Below, piece after piece: positions 8,213-18,520 of a stretch of DNA of 64,000 bases. The translations under genes were made by a program, and so were the position numbers. The DNA lies in contig CAZMSH010000002.1 in the NCBI GenBank assembly GCA_964568875.1, positions 124,001-188,000 of the forward strand, in the 5' to 3' direction. How positions within the stretch are numbered: position 1 is the stretch's first letter; each line of letters begins with the position of its first letter. Origin of the DNA: SLNP01 sp964568875. GTDB lineage: Bacteria > Bacteroidota > Bacteroidia > Bacteroidales > VadinHA17. The notes below the pieces were generated by a model. The model did no database searches, had not been told where the DNA came from, and saw nothing but the letters and a program-made list of their open reading frames with translations.

Positions 8213-9124
8213 ATGAAGAAAAGAAGTCTGGTATCGATAGATGATCTCTCAACCGATGAGATAATCAGGTTACTCGATATGGCAACAGAATTTGAAAAGG
8301 AGCCGATACAAAACCTGCTGGAAGGCAAAGTGGTATCGACTCTTTTTTTTGAGCCCTCCACCCGCACACGATTGAGCTTCGAAAGTGCTATCAGCAGATT
8401 AGGCGGAAAGATAATCGGCTTTACTGATGCTTCCAGTTCGAGTGTTACCAAAGGAGAATCCCTTAATGACACTATCAGGACAGTTAACAATTACTGCGAT
8501 CTTATCGTCATGAGGCATCCTATAGAGGGTAGTGCGCGCTATGCCAGCGAGATAGCCACGGTACCGGTGGTAAACGCAGGTGACGGGGCAAACCAGCACC
8601 CTACCCAGACAATGCTCGACCTTTATTCAATAAGGAAGACCCAGGGCAAACTTGAAAATCTTAACATTTTTCTTGTCGGTGATTTAAAATATGGTCGTAC
8701 TGTGCATTCATTGCTGATGGCTATGGCCAGATGGAATGCCACCTTCAATTTTATAGCGCCTGAAGATCTTAAGATGCCGGAAGAATATAAGATGTATCTT
8801 AAGAACCTGGGCTTGAAATATTATGAGCACACCGACTTCACTGATATTGTGTCTGAAGCAGACATAATCTACATGACCCGCGTACAAAAGGAGAGATTCT
8901 CCGATCCGATGGATTATGAAAAGGTAAAGAATGTCTATGTTCTGAGGAATTCAATGTTGAAGAAGACCAAACCGACAATGAGGATTCTCCATCCGCTTCC
9001 CAGGGTCAACGAGATTCACACTGATGTTGACTCAAATCCGAAAGCATATTATTTTGAACAAGCCCTTAACGGGGTGTTTACCAGGCAGGCAATATTGGCT
9101 TTCCTCCTTGGAATAAAAAAATAA
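8213..9124 (+). CDS. pyrB: Aspartate carbamoyltransferase, catalytic subunit
   Basis: A 303-residue protein with carbamoyl-phosphate-binding STRTR (49-53, in FFEPSTRTRLSFESA), the mobile loop SVTKGES (77-83), MRHPIEGS, and GDGANQHPTQTMLDLYSI. It ends with HPLPRVNEI, which aspartate binding requires. It transfers the carbamoyl group to aspartate in the committed step of pyrimidine synthesis. It lies 12 nt upstream of pyrI, so both chains of the regulated holoenzyme (c6r6 type in enteric bacteria) would be co-translated. Length and motifs are complete. Confidence 0.97.
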   Translation: MKKRSLVSIDDLSTDEIIRLLDMATEFEKEPIQNLLEGKVVSTLFFEPSTRTRLSFESAISRLGGKIIGFTDASSSSVTKGESLNDTIRTVNNYCDLIVMRHPIEGSARYASEIATVPVVNAGDGANQHPTQTMLDLYSIRKTQGKLENLNIFLVGDLKYGRTVHSLLMAMARWNATFNFIAPEDLKMPEEYKMYLKNLGLKYYEHTDFTDIVSEADIIYMTRVQKERFSDPMDYEKVKNVYVLRNSMLKKTKPTMRILHPLPRVNEIHTDVDSNPKAYYFEQALNGVFTRQAILAFLLGIKK

Positions 9125-9136
9125 AACCTCAATCTG

Positions 9137-9595
9137 ATGAAAGAACCGAAACAATTAAGTGTCAGCGCCATAGAGAACGGTACAGTTATTGACCACATTC
9201 CGGCCAATAATCTTTTCAAGGTTATTCAGATACTGGGACTGGACCATATAGACAATCAGATTACATTCGGAACCAACCTTGAAAGCAAAAGGCTTGGGAA
9301 AAAAGCAATCATAAAAATAGCCGACATCTTCTTTGAAGAGCAAGATATTAACAGGATTGCCCTGGTCGCTCCGGATGCCAAACTTAATATCATTAAAGGG
9401 TACGAAGTGGTTGAGAAAGCCGTCGTGGAGGTTCCTGACGAGATAGTCGGAATTGCAAAATGTGTTAACCCCAAGTGCATCACCAACTTTGAATCAGTTA
9501 CTACCAGGTTCAGAGTGGTAGATAAGAAACCTGTTTCACTGAAGTGTCATTACTGTGAAAAAATAACAGACCAGGAACATCTTTCGATAATCTGA
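9137..9595 (+). CDS. pyrI: Aspartate carbamoyltransferase, regulatory subunit
   Basis: A 152-residue PyrI protein. The N-terminal allosteric domain contains IENGTVIDHIPA (12-23), which binds nucleotide effectors. The C-terminal zinc domain has four cysteines, C109, C114, C137 and C140 (Cx4C...Cx2C), which hold the chain to PyrB. It is directly downstream of pyrB. Its presence implies feedback control of pyrimidine synthesis by CTP/ATP, as known for enzymes of this architecture. Confidence 0.96.
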   Translation: MKEPKQLSVSAIENGTVIDHIPANNLFKVIQILGLDHIDNQITFGTNLESKRLGKKAIIKIADIFFEEQDINRIALVAPDAKLNIIKGYEVVEKAVVEVPDEIVGIAKCVNPKCITNFESVTTRFRVVDKKPVSLKCHYCEKITDQEHLSII

Positions 9596-9695
9596 CGACA
9601 GGCCTGGTATTTTACACCCTGCAATACTAAAACTGCAATAAACTGTTGCTGCAGGTATACCTCCCGTGTAACTCTGTGATTATGTTACTTTCCGG

Positions 9696-10160
9696 TCAGC
9701 GTAACCTCTCATATGAGCGCACCAGCAGCTCGTCTTTCAGAATACCCCTGAAAGCAAGATACATAAGAACGGCTGAAACAATCGGAAAAGTGATCTTTAA
9801 GCTGAAAAGGACCGTCACTTCATATTTGGCAGCAACATAATATAGATAGAATGCTATCATTATAACCTCCCCCAGCAGCAACAGCAGTGTAAGTACTGAG
9901 GCCCGCAGCTGCAATCTTCTCCACTTGAAAAGGAAAAAGGTTATAAATGAAAGAAAAGCAACGATCAGAAGTAAAAAAGTCAATGGAAAAAGACTTTCTG
10001 TCTTGTTCCATGCGCCACCTGTAAGCTGATACAATCCATTATACCTGAGTTCGAACTCTCCTCCTTCATTTCCTATAAACGAGACTATTCCGTTAAAAAG
10101 AAGCAATACACTCAGGCATACTACCACTGCAATATACAAACTCTGGATTCGCTGGATCAT
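9696..10160 (-). CDS. DUF4293 family integral membrane protein
   Basis: A 154-residue membrane protein starting MIQRIQSLYIAVVVCLSVLL, the characteristic opening of the Bacteroidota family DUF4293. Four hydrophobic segments lie at about residues 7-28, 58-80, 86-108 and 118-140. A charged cytoplasmic tail ends KDELLVRSYERLR. The function of the family is unknown. It sits 27 nt downstream of the DUF5916 gene on the same strand, so co-transcription is possible. It converges on pyrI across a 100-bp gap in which no terminator was recognised. Confidence 0.82.
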   Translation of the reverse strand: MIQRIQSLYIAVVVCLSVLLLFNGIVSFIGNEGGEFELRYNGLYQLTGGAWNKTESLFPLTFLLLIVAFLSFITFFLFKWRRLQLRASVLTLLLLLGEVIMIAFYLYYVAAKYEVTVLFSLKITFPIVSAVLMYLAFRGILKDELLVRSYERLR

Positions 10161-10187
10161 TTTCTTAACTGTTGGTTCACTACAAAG

Positions 10188-12662
10188 TTAGCCTCTTTTT
10201 TTAAGACTCTGATAGTCGAGATAATATAGAATTTTAAGGGAGAGGCTGTTCAAAACAGGATATTCGAACATATTCCTGAGATTGTCCATGTAATCATAAG
10301 CGATTAGAGAATCGCTGGAATAGATGGCATTTTTCCAGACAAGGGTCATTTCACTGCCGGGGGCAAATCTCCAGGTATAGACCATATCAATGTTGAATGC
10401 GTTGTAGTTACGGTCAGGATTACCTGAATAAGTAACCGGTGAAAGGCTTCCGTTTTCCAGCAACCTAAAAAATAATCCGTCGTAATCTGCTCTTGACCAG
10501 TAGTGCCGGAGCCTGAAGGTGAGATATGAATCAGCTGTGAAAATATATTCCGATTGAATCGTCGTAGTGATGGTTGTATTATCTCTCTTGCCAAAAACAA
10601 TATCATTTGTAACCTGGTCGAATGCTACCCAGCCCATTTCATTGCGGCTGTTAGAGTAATCGAGTTCGAGGCCCATTATCATTCTGGTTGACAACTTTAC
10701 CTCCTGCTCAATCCTCGATGAAAAACTTCCCTGGTCATACTCAGACCACTTTTTTGCCACCGTAGACCTAAGGTTTATATAATATATCTTGCTCTTGTCA
10801 GTGTCTATGGTAAATGTTGCATTCAGCTCCCGGGGACGGTGATAGTAGCGGCCTGTCATCCTCGGCTCATAGTAGTCATCCTCTCCACCTGGTTTATAAT
10901 TGGCACTCAATCTCACAGACCAGTAATTGCTAAGAATAATCATTGAATTGTAACTAATGGCTGAACCGGTGAAAACCCTTGGTTCATAAAGCTGATTATA
11001 ACTGAAAGACAGGGAGTTTCTCGTGGTGTATATTTTCCAGAACGGGATATGCGTATTGTATGACAGAGTAACTGAGTTTTCAAATTCATTGTTGCGTCTC
11101 AGATATCCCATATCATTAGGATCATAAGTATCGGAAATGGCGCTTATTTTATATTCAGCCCTGAATATTCCTCCTGTTTTTCCGCCAGTCAGCTCATACG
11201 TATGTCCGAGGTCAGCGGTGGCACTATCGAAATATTTCTGGCTTATGGCAGCCTTTCCCGAAACAGAATACTTTCTGGTTGAATTCTGAAGCCTGAAATC
11301 TGTTGCTGTTACATTCGCCGTATAATAGAACTCGTCCTTTGGGGCGTTTCTCCACACATTGGTGTTGGCAATACTAACAAATGAATTGTTTTTGAGGCTC
11401 TGGTCGAGAACCACCATATTGAAATTTGTGAAAGGTTCAGTCCTGAAACTCCTTATCTCTCCGGCAGACAGTTGCTCAATTTCTGCATACATTGGTTTTG
11501 TCATAGCGTTGAAGAGACCTATTCCCAGTCCGCCTCTCGTCCTGCCTGACAGTTTGGATGCGTTTATAAGGGCTGACTCCTGGGGGTTGGTAATCAGTTC
11601 CTCGTTCTCTCCCACTTGTCCGGCTGCCTGTCCATACAGTTTCGGACGCGTGCCAATTCTTCTCGAATAGAAGATATCGCCTCTCGAAAAAAGCTCTGTT
11701 CCCTCCATAAAGAAAGGCCTGCGTTCGTTATACTTTGTCTCGTACGGAGTGAGGTTCAGAACCTGATCATCTGACTGAACCTGTCCAAAATCTGGTATCA
11801 GGGTGGCATCAAGGGTAAAACTTTCATTTATACCATACTTAATATCCAATCCTCCATTGTATGTATAGCCTGGCTTTTCTCCATCGTATTTTTCATAATA
11901 TCCTGACACATATGGAGTAAGGCTCAGTCTGAGGGGAGGTATCAGATTGGAGAGCCCCTTTATTTCACCCAGGTGAGAAAAATTGGTCCCAATCTCCCTG
12001 TTGACATAACTCCATGAAGATTCTTCACGGTACCTTCTTATCTCACGCCAGAAATTTATACCCCAGGCCTGCTCCCCGACCCTTGGAAATCTAAGTGCAC
12101 TGAAAGGAATCTTTATCTCTGCAACCCAGCCTTCATCTGTCACCCTCACTCTGCTGTACCAAACTGCATCCCAGCTCATATCGCCTCTTCCCCACGACTC
12201 AGCAGAAGCTTGCCTGGCTTTACTGTCTGACTGCACGCCTGAGGCAGATAAACTGAAAGTTTCACCATTGATGCCGTCATTGAAAGTACTGATTTCAATA
12301 TTGAACTTATCAGAATTGAGACCGTTGCCGGAATCGCGTTGCCCGAGATGTACGAATATGCTGTCGGGATTAGGGTCATACATCACCGCAGCAAAATAGA
12401 CTGCTTCATCGTCATACAGTATACGGACTTCTGTGTCAAAGCTTGCCGGCCTGCCGCTGAATGGAGAATATTGTATGAATTTGTCTGCAACAGGGGCTGC
12501 CTTCCAGACTTCATCATCAAGATACCCGTCAATTTTTGGCGGCTCTTGTGTTCTGACTGCAATTACAGATTTCCTATCGAAACTTACCCTACTGTCATCC
12601 GCTTTGGCAGAAACGTAAAGAATGATTACTAATATTACTGATAATAAGCATCTTATCTTCAT
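10188..12662 (-). CDS. DUF5916 protein: CBM9-like domain plus beta-barrel-like C-terminus
   Basis: An 824-residue exported protein. A signal peptide (about 1-21) precedes a CBM9-like domain (about 35-210) with PPKIDGYLDDEVWKAA, YDDEAVYFAAVMYDP and WVAEIKIPFSALRF. The large remainder is rich in alternating aromatic/polar strands (for example FTLDATLIPDFGQVQSDDQVLNLTP split over two strands, and ERRPFFMEGTELF), as in DUF5916. The beta-strand content suggests an outer-membrane barrel, but its activity is unknown. The start at 12662 is chosen because 12698 would fall on the candidate -7 box, and the signal peptide begins at 12662. Confidence 0.82.
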   Translation of the reverse strand: MKIRCLLSVILVIILYVSAKADDSRVSFDRKSVIAVRTQEPPKIDGYLDDEVWKAAPVADKFIQYSPFSGRPASFDTEVRILYDDEAVYFAAVMYDPNPDSIFVHLGQRDSGNGLNSDKFNIEISTFNDGINGETFSLSASGVQSDSKARQASAESWGRGDMSWDAVWYSRVRVTDEGWVAEIKIPFSALRFPRVGEQAWGINFWREIRRYREESSWSYVNREIGTNFSHLGEIKGLSNLIPPLRLSLTPYVSGYYEKYDGEKPGYTYNGGLDIKYGINESFTLDATLIPDFGQVQSDDQVLNLTPYETKYNERRPFFMEGTELFSRGDIFYSRRIGTRPKLYGQAAGQVGENEELITNPQESALINASKLSGRTRGGLGIGLFNAMTKPMYAEIEQLSAGEIRSFRTEPFTNFNMVVLDQSLKNNSFVSIANTNVWRNAPKDEFYYTANVTATDFRLQNSTRKYSVSGKAAISQKYFDSATADLGHTYELTGGKTGGIFRAEYKISAISDTYDPNDMGYLRRNNEFENSVTLSYNTHIPFWKIYTTRNSLSFSYNQLYEPRVFTGSAISYNSMIILSNYWSVRLSANYKPGGEDDYYEPRMTGRYYHRPRELNATFTIDTDKSKIYYINLRSTVAKKWSEYDQGSFSSRIEQEVKLSTRMIMGLELDYSNSRNEMGWVAFDQVTNDIVFGKRDNTTITTTIQSEYIFTADSYLTFRLRHYWSRADYDGLFFRLLENGSLSPVTYSGNPDRNYNAFNIDMVYTWRFAPGSEMTLVWKNAIYSSDSLIAYDYMDNLRNMFEYPVLNSLSLKILYYLDYQSLKKRG

Positions 12663-13029
12663 CAGGAGTGCCGGAAATGATTTATCTTGTAAGGCCACAA
12701 AAATAATATATTGGCCATTATTTATGGCATGCTATTTACACATAAACACGGGTTAACATTATTTAACTATTTGCCTGGCATTATGGTTCTGTGGCTCAGC
12801 AATTCACTGTTTCAAACTCAGAAAAATCGAAAGTACCGCATATGCAAGCGCAATAAAAAACAGATTAAGGTTGTCAAATAACGCTGATGTTTATTTAATG
12901 ACTACCTGTCTTATTAAACAAAAGTCTGTAAAATGAGTTTATAGTGTCAAACGATTTAGTTAACAGTTATTGAATTGACTATATATTTTTATGAAAATCA
13001 GTAAAAACAAAATTTAAGAGTATCATAAC
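12663..13029. other. Divergent intergenic region between the DUF5916 gene and the RND operon
   Basis: This 367-bp AT-rich gap separates two divergent genes. A TATTTTTG box on the minus strand (12698-12705) fits the -7 consensus for the DUF5916 gene, with a leader of about 30 nt. No convincing TAnnTTTG was found for the efflux operon, and no regulator gene or clear operator palindrome is visible. Confidence 0.4.
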
Positions 13030-14160
13030 ATGAAGAACTTACTAAGGCCTTTGTTAACAGCACTATCTCTTCTGCTGGTAGCGGGGATCATTATCTATCC
13101 TAAAGTGAAGGATAAACTATTCCGGAAAGAAGGACCTGCTTCAATGCAGTCAGCAGGCCCGGGGGCAGGCCCGGGTGGCGGTGGTGGAATGAGAGGTGGC
13201 CAGGTTTTAAATGTTTCAGCAATGATTATTACTCCGTCAGTGGTGACAGAATTTATCAACAGTACCGGCACATTGATGCCTGACGAAGAGGTTGAGTTAT
13301 CTTTTGAAACTTCCGGTAAGATTATCGGCATATTCTTTACAGAAGGCACAAGAGTCGCTAAAGGCGATCTGCTCGCAAAAATCAATGACAGGCATCTGCA
13401 GGCGCAATTATTAAAGCTTGAAGCCCAGCAAAAGCTAGCGCAGGAGAAGGAGTTCAGGCAACGCAGTCTCCTCGACCGTGACGCCATAAGCCGGGAGAGC
13501 TATGATCAGATAGTTACCGAACTTGAAGCGCTCAATGCCGACATCCTTTTGGTTAAGGCGCGCATAGCTGAAACAGAACTAAGGGCTCCGTTCGATGGCA
13601 TTATAGGCCTCAGATATCTCAGCGAAGGAAGTTTCGCAACTACAAACACCAAAATAGCCAGACTTGTAAAAACCAGTCCATTAAAGATAGAATTCTCTAT
13701 ACCTGAGAGATATGCAGGAGAGATAACAAGAGGGTACCCGATCACCTTCACTATTGACGGTATCAATAATCCTTTCAGGGCTGAAGTGTATGCTCTTGAC
13801 CCTAAAATAGATGTAGGAACCAGGACAATTACGGTAAGGGCGATCTATCCTAACCGAAATGAGGAATTGAAACCGGGCCGGTTTGCTGCTATCAATCTGA
13901 GGCTTGCAGAAGTAAGAAACGCTATCTCAATACCCTCAGAATCATTAATCCCTGAAATGGAGGGTGAAAAAGTATTCCTGTACCGCTCTGGCAGGGCAAT
14001 GCCTGTAACCGTTAAGACAGGCTTAAGAACCGAAGCCACGATCCAGATAACTGAAGGCCTTAGTTTTGGAGATACCATTATCACAACCGGCATACTGCAG
14101 TTAAGGCAGAGTCTTCCGGTGGTACTGGACAATTTAGTCGTACAAAACCAACAAGAGTAA
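13030..14160 (+). CDS. RND efflux periplasmic adaptor (membrane fusion protein)
   Basis: A 376-residue HlyD/AcrA-type adaptor. An N-terminal membrane anchor (about 5-25) is followed by a Gly/Pro-rich linker (40-60). The lipoyl-like half motifs are SGKIIGIFFTEGTRVAKGDLLAKIND and ELRAPFDGIIGLRYLSEGSFA, separated by an alpha-hairpin (about 118-180). The beta-barrel and membrane-proximal domains follow (DPKIDVGTRTITVRAIYPN). It bridges the inner-membrane pump and the outer-membrane channel encoded just downstream (6-nt gap to the pump). There is no lipobox, so anchoring is by the N-terminal helix. Substrates cannot be predicted. Confidence 0.93.
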   Translation: MKNLLRPLLTALSLLLVAGIIIYPKVKDKLFRKEGPASMQSAGPGAGPGGGGGMRGGQVLNVSAMIITPSVVTEFINSTGTLMPDEEVELSFETSGKIIGIFFTEGTRVAKGDLLAKINDRHLQAQLLKLEAQQKLAQEKEFRQRSLLDRDAISRESYDQIVTELEALNADILLVKARIAETELRAPFDGIIGLRYLSEGSFATTNTKIARLVKTSPLKIEFSIPERYAGEITRGYPITFTIDGINNPFRAEVYALDPKIDVGTRTITVRAIYPNRNEELKPGRFAAINLRLAEVRNAISIPSESLIPEMEGEKVFLYRSGRAMPVTVKTGLRTEATIQITEGLSFGDTIITTGILQLRQSLPVVLDNLVVQNQQE

Positions 14161-14166
14161 ATAAAA

Positions 14167-17100
14167 ATGAGTCTATCATCAGTCAGTATAAAAAGGCCGG
14201 TACTTGCGACAGTATTCTCAATAGTGATACTGCTTTTCGGTTTCATTGGGATGACATTTCTCGGGGTAAGGGAGTTTCCAAGTGTTGATCCGCCAATAAT
14301 TACGGTGAGCACCTCCTACCCCGGAGCAAATTCTGATGTTATTGAAACCCAGATTACGGAACCCCTTGAGCAATCGATAAACGGTATTCCGGGAATCCGT
14401 ACCCTTACAAGCGTCAGCCGGCCGGGTGGAAGCAACATTACTGTTGAGTTTGAGCTGAGCGTTGACATGGAAACGGCCGCAAATGATGTGCGCGACAAAG
14501 TGTCGCAAGCACAGAGAAGGCTGCCGCGTGATGTCGATCCACCCACAGTGTCGAAAGCAGATGCCGATGCAAGTCCTATAATGTTCATCGCCATCAAAAG
14601 CGACCAGCGCTCCTTGCTTGAACTCTCAGAAATAGCCGAACTTACTTTTAAGGAACAGTTGCAAACAATCCCGGGAGTAAGCAGCATTATGATCTGGGGT
14701 GAGAAAAGATATGCAATGAGACTATGGCTCGATCCTATCAAAATGGCAGGATACGAGTTGACGCCTCTTGATGTAAGGAATGCAATTACACGTGAAAATA
14801 TTGAACTGCCGTCAGGCCGGATTGAGGGCAATACTACTGAGTTGTCAATCAGAACCCTGGGTCTTATGAGCACCCCTGCAGAGTTTAATAATCTTATAAT
14901 TAAACAGACAGGCGATCAGATTGTACGTTTTATGGATATTGGAAGAGCCGAGCTGGGTCCGGAAGATCTGAGAGGAATACTGAAAATAGACGGTATTCCC
15001 ACAGTGGGCAATGTTATTGTGCCCCAGCCTGGTGCAAATCATATTGATATTGCCGATGAGGTCTATCGCCGTCTGGAGTTTATCAAGAAAGACCTTCCTG
15101 AAGATGTTCAGGTAATGATCGGATTTGACAATACCGAGTATATCAGGACGTCAATAAAGGAGGTAAAGAATACAATATTCACTGCATTTTTTCTTGTCGT
15201 TTTCATAATATTCTTCTTCCTGCGAAACTGGCGCACTACACTTATACCTATGCTGGTAATTCCTATATCACTTGTAGGATCGTTCTTCATAATGTATATC
15301 ATGGGCTTCACCATCAATGTACTGACACTCCTCGCATTGGTGCTCGCGATAGGACTTGTTGTCGATGATGCCATTGTAATGATGGAGAATATTTACGTAA
15401 AGATAGAGGGAGGACTTAGTCCCTACGAAGCAGGTATAAAGGGTTCCAATGAAATATTCTTTGCCATTGTATCAACTACCATAACGCTGGTCTCTGTTTT
15501 TATACCTATTGTATTCCTTCAGGGACAGACAGGAAGGCTTTTCAGGGAGTTCAGTATTGTGATTGCAGGCGCTGTTGTGATATCATCATTTGTTGCCCTG
15601 AGTTTTACCCCGATGATATCAACCAAGCTGTTGAGAAAACAAAAAACGACTACATGGTTTTATAAAGCTACCGAAAGGTTTTTTGTCTGGCTGAATGAAA
15701 CCTACAAAAACTCTCTTGCGGCATTCCTGAGAAGACGCTGGATTGCCGTGGTGATATTGTTTGCAAGTGCAGGTATAACGGTATTGCTATGGGCAAATAT
15801 ACCTGCCGAAATGGCTCCTCTGGAAGACCGTTCACAAATAGCAATAAGCACTGTCACTCCTGAAGGGTCAACATATGAATTCGTGAGGGATTATCTTGAA
15901 GATATAGCTAACACTGTTGCTGATGTAGTGCCTGAAAAAGAGAGCATTACAATGATGATAAGAGGCGGCGGGGGTTTTGTCAGGCTTGTGCTTTTAAAAC
16001 CTGACGACAGAAGCAGAACACAGCAGGAGATTGCAAATCAGCTATCTGCTGAACTAAGGAAGAAAACTAAAGCGGTGGCCAGGGTAACACAGCAGTCAAC
16101 ATTTGGTGGCCGAAGGGGAGGTTTGCCTGTGCAGTACGTTCTGCAGGCTACCAATATAGAGAAGTTAAGAGAGGTGCTTCCCGAATTTATGGCCAGAGTG
16201 AATGACAGCCCGGTACTTCAGAGTGCTGATGTAAATCTGAAATTTTCAAAACCCGAACTCCAGATACATATTAACCGCGACAAGGCAAGCAGTCTGGGTG
16301 TCTCTACCCAGAACATAGGCACAACCCTTCAACTGGCGCTGAGCGGCCAGAGATTCGGGTATTTCTTTATGAACGGCAAACAATACCAGATACTCGGCGA
16401 ACTTGCCAGGCAAAACAGGAATACACCCCTGGATCTCAAATCTCTGTATGTTCGCAATAATACCGGCGATATGATACAGTTTGACAACCTGGTATCACTG
16501 CAGGAGCAGACTGCCCCGCCACAGTTGTACAGATACAACCGTTTTGTGGCTGCTACCATCTCGGCAGGCCTGGCTCCGGGAATAACAATAAGCGAAGGAC
16601 TCGAGGAAATGGACCGCATTGCCAGGGATGTTCTTGATGACACCTTCAGAACTGCTCTTGCCGGTGATTCAAAAGACTTCAGAGAGAGTTCATCAAGTCT
16701 TATGTTCGCTTTTGTACTTGCCCTAGTTCTTATATTTCTTGTCTTGTCGGCCCAGTTCGAAAGTTTCAGAGATCCTTTTACAGTTATGATGACTGTACCT
16801 ATGGCTCTTACCGGAGCTTTGCTGTTCATGTGGTACTTTGATATTACCATGAACATTTTCAGCCAGATTGGTATAATAATGCTTATAGGGCTTGTTTCCA
16901 AAAACGGAATTCTGATTGTCGAATTTGCCAACCAGAGAAAAAGATCCGGCATGAACAAAATTGAAGCCATAAAGCATTCAGCAGCAGCAAGGTTCAGGCC
17001 AATTCTGATGACCAGCCTCTCCACTATCCTGGGCGTTATGCCACTGGCCCTCGGATTTGGCGAAGGCGCTCAGAGCCGAGTTGCCATGGGGGTTGCAGTC

Positions 17101-17202
17101 GTAGGCGGTCTGACACTCTCTACTCTGCTTACACTCTACGTGGTTCCTGCAATATACACATACATTTCAGGCGAATTAAAACAGGAAAACAATGAAGCAT
17201 AG
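14167..17202 (+). CDS. RND-family efflux pump, inner-membrane permease (HAE1-like)
   Basis: A 1011-residue RND transporter, slightly shorter than the ~1050 typical of AcrB. It starts with a TM1 segment (KRPVLATVFSIVILLFGFIG). The proton-relay pair Asp400-Asp401 lies in TM4 (GLVVDDAIVMMEN), and the second half repeats the topology (SKNGILIVEFANQRK in the TM10-11 region). Two large periplasmic loops follow TM1 and TM7. Asp-Asp in TM4 and the PGxxS/T motifs place it in the hydrophobe/amphiphile efflux group rather than the heavy-metal (CusA) group. It is the core of the adaptor-pump-channel operon, and its end overlaps the TolC-like gene by 11 nt. Confidence 0.95.
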   Translation: MSLSSVSIKRPVLATVFSIVILLFGFIGMTFLGVREFPSVDPPIITVSTSYPGANSDVIETQITEPLEQSINGIPGIRTLTSVSRPGGSNITVEFELSVDMETAANDVRDKVSQAQRRLPRDVDPPTVSKADADASPIMFIAIKSDQRSLLELSEIAELTFKEQLQTIPGVSSIMIWGEKRYAMRLWLDPIKMAGYELTPLDVRNAITRENIELPSGRIEGNTTELSIRTLGLMSTPAEFNNLIIKQTGDQIVRFMDIGRAELGPEDLRGILKIDGIPTVGNVIVPQPGANHIDIADEVYRRLEFIKKDLPEDVQVMIGFDNTEYIRTSIKEVKNTIFTAFFLVVFIIFFFLRNWRTTLIPMLVIPISLVGSFFIMYIMGFTINVLTLLALVLAIGLVVDDAIVMMENIYVKIEGGLSPYEAGIKGSNEIFFAIVSTTITLVSVFIPIVFLQGQTGRLFREFSIVIAGAVVISSFVALSFTPMISTKLLRKQKTTTWFYKATERFFVWLNETYKNSLAAFLRRRWIAVVILFASAGITVLLWANIPAEMAPLEDRSQIAISTVTPEGSTYEFVRDYLEDIANTVADVVPEKESITMMIRGGGGFVRLVLLKPDDRSRTQQEIANQLSAELRKKTKAVARVTQQSTFGGRRGGLPVQYVLQATNIEKLREVLPEFMARVNDSPVLQSADVNLKFSKPELQIHINRDKASSLGVSTQNIGTTLQLALSGQRFGYFFMNGKQYQILGELARQNRNTPLDLKSLYVRNNTGDMIQFDNLVSLQEQTAPPQLYRYNRFVAATISAGLAPGITISEGLEEMDRIARDVLDDTFRTALAGDSKDFRESSSSLMFAFVLALVLIFLVLSAQFESFRDPFTVMMTVPMALTGALLFMWYFDITMNIFSQIGIIMLIGLVSKNGILIVEFANQRKRSGMNKIEAIKHSAAARFRPILMTSLSTILGVMPLALGFGEGAQSRVAMGVAVVGGLTLSTLLTLYVVPAIYTYISGELKQENNEA

Positions 17203-18511
17203 AATCACTTCAGCTATTTTATTCATTTTTGCGACAATGCATGTATCAGGACAGGTCTTGTATGACCTGAACAGTTGCATTGAAACGGGTTTGGAGAATA
17301 ATTATTCAATTACCGTGGCCCGTAACAGGGAGGTGATAACCGAAAATAATTATACCAGGGGAAATGCTGGCTTACTGCCGACAATTGATTTTTCCAGCCG
17401 CTTTAACGGAACGGTGAATACAACAGAACAAAGACTGACATCGGGCGATGTCAATATTTCAAGAGGCATTCATAATGCTTCGGCAAGCGGTAATGTAACC
17501 CTGGGGTGGTCGGTATTCAGGGGATTCTCTGCTCAAACCACTTATAAAAAACTGGGGGAACTGAGAGACATAGGCGTACTAAGCACGCAGCTGTCCATTG
17601 AAAACCTGGTTGCACGTATCGTTGCTGAATACTACTATCTCATACAACAAAAAAGACTATACAACAATCTGAGGTTCGCTCTCGACCTTTCGCGGGAAAG
17701 ATTGAGAATTGATGAGGCAAGCTATCTTCTCGGAAGGGCTTCCAAGCTTCAACTGCTTCAGTCAAAGGTATATTTCAATGCCGACAGCTCCCGCCTGGCG
17801 AGGCAAAGCGAGGTTTTGCGTGCATCTGAAATACGTCTTAATGAGTTAATGTCAGTTGACGACCTTTCTCAGAGAGTTGCAGTTGCTGATACAATGCTTA
17901 TAATAGACCCTGACCTGGTATTGGACAAACTGCTCGCCGATGCGCTGAATCAAAACACCTCCCTGCAGATTGCATCCCGTAATCAAACAGTATCTCAATA
18001 TGACTATAAGATTATTTCATCCAGGTCATATCCTTATGTGACACTTTCCTCAGGATACAGCGGTACTCTCAATATGTATGAATCAGGCAGCACATCCAGT
18101 CAGCTCACCAACGGGGCAAACTATGGTCTGACAGTCGGTATCAATATGTTTGATGGCTATAACAAACAAAGAGACAGGAAAAATGCCCTCCTGGAAGTTG
18201 AGAACCGCGAACTTCAGTATCTTCAGGTAGAGCAGGAACTCAGATCAGATTTGCTCACCATCTATTCAGCATATGCAAACAACCTGAGACTTCTCATGCT
18301 TGAAGAGCAGAACCTGGAAACAGCAAAAGAAAATCTGGATATTGCCTTTGAGCGTTATATGCTTGGTAATCTGTCAGGCCTTGACCTCAGGGAGGTACAG
18401 AAAAGCCTGCTCGATGCTGAAGAACGACTTCTGTCAGTACAATACCAGACTAAGACCGCCGAAATATCATTGTTGCAGATATCGGGCAGAATAATGGAAT
18501 ACCTCAGGTAA
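17192..18511 (+). CDS. TolC-family outer-membrane efflux channel
   Basis: A 439-residue protein with a signal peptide (about 1-20, ending HVSGQ) and two long repeated helical/strand modules typical of TolC-type trimers. Each module has the pattern of a conserved start (LNSCIETGLENNYSI, LLADALNQNTSLQIA), long coiled helices, and short beta-strands such as YPYVTLSSGYSGTL. It starts inside the last 11 nt of the pump gene, so the three efflux genes are translationally linked. It forms the outer-membrane exit duct. The next gene converges after only 9 nt, and no terminator was recognised there. Confidence 0.92.
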   Translation: MKHRITSAILFIFATMHVSGQVLYDLNSCIETGLENNYSITVARNREVITENNYTRGNAGLLPTIDFSSRFNGTVNTTEQRLTSGDVNISRGIHNASASGNVTLGWSVFRGFSAQTTYKKLGELRDIGVLSTQLSIENLVARIVAEYYYLIQQKRLYNNLRFALDLSRERLRIDEASYLLGRASKLQLLQSKVYFNADSSRLARQSEVLRASEIRLNELMSVDDLSQRVAVADTMLIIDPDLVLDKLLADALNQNTSLQIASRNQTVSQYDYKIISSRSYPYVTLSSGYSGTLNMYESGSTSSQLTNGANYGLTVGINMFDGYNKQRDRKNALLEVENRELQYLQVEQELRSDLLTIYSAYANNLRLLMLEEQNLETAKENLDIAFERYMLGNLSGLDLREVQKSLLDAEERLLSVQYQTKTAEISLLQISGRIMEYLR

Positions 18512-18520
18512 GTATGCTCT

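Noticed and set aside
14316..14873. 185-codon antisense frame in the same pump gene
   Set aside because: Same reasons; composition is a Ser/Leu-rich mirror of the sense strand.
16329..17024. 231-codon open frame antisense to the RND pump gene
   Set aside because: It overlaps a full-length, motif-verified pump gene, has no family motif and no promoter; a shadow of strong codon bias.
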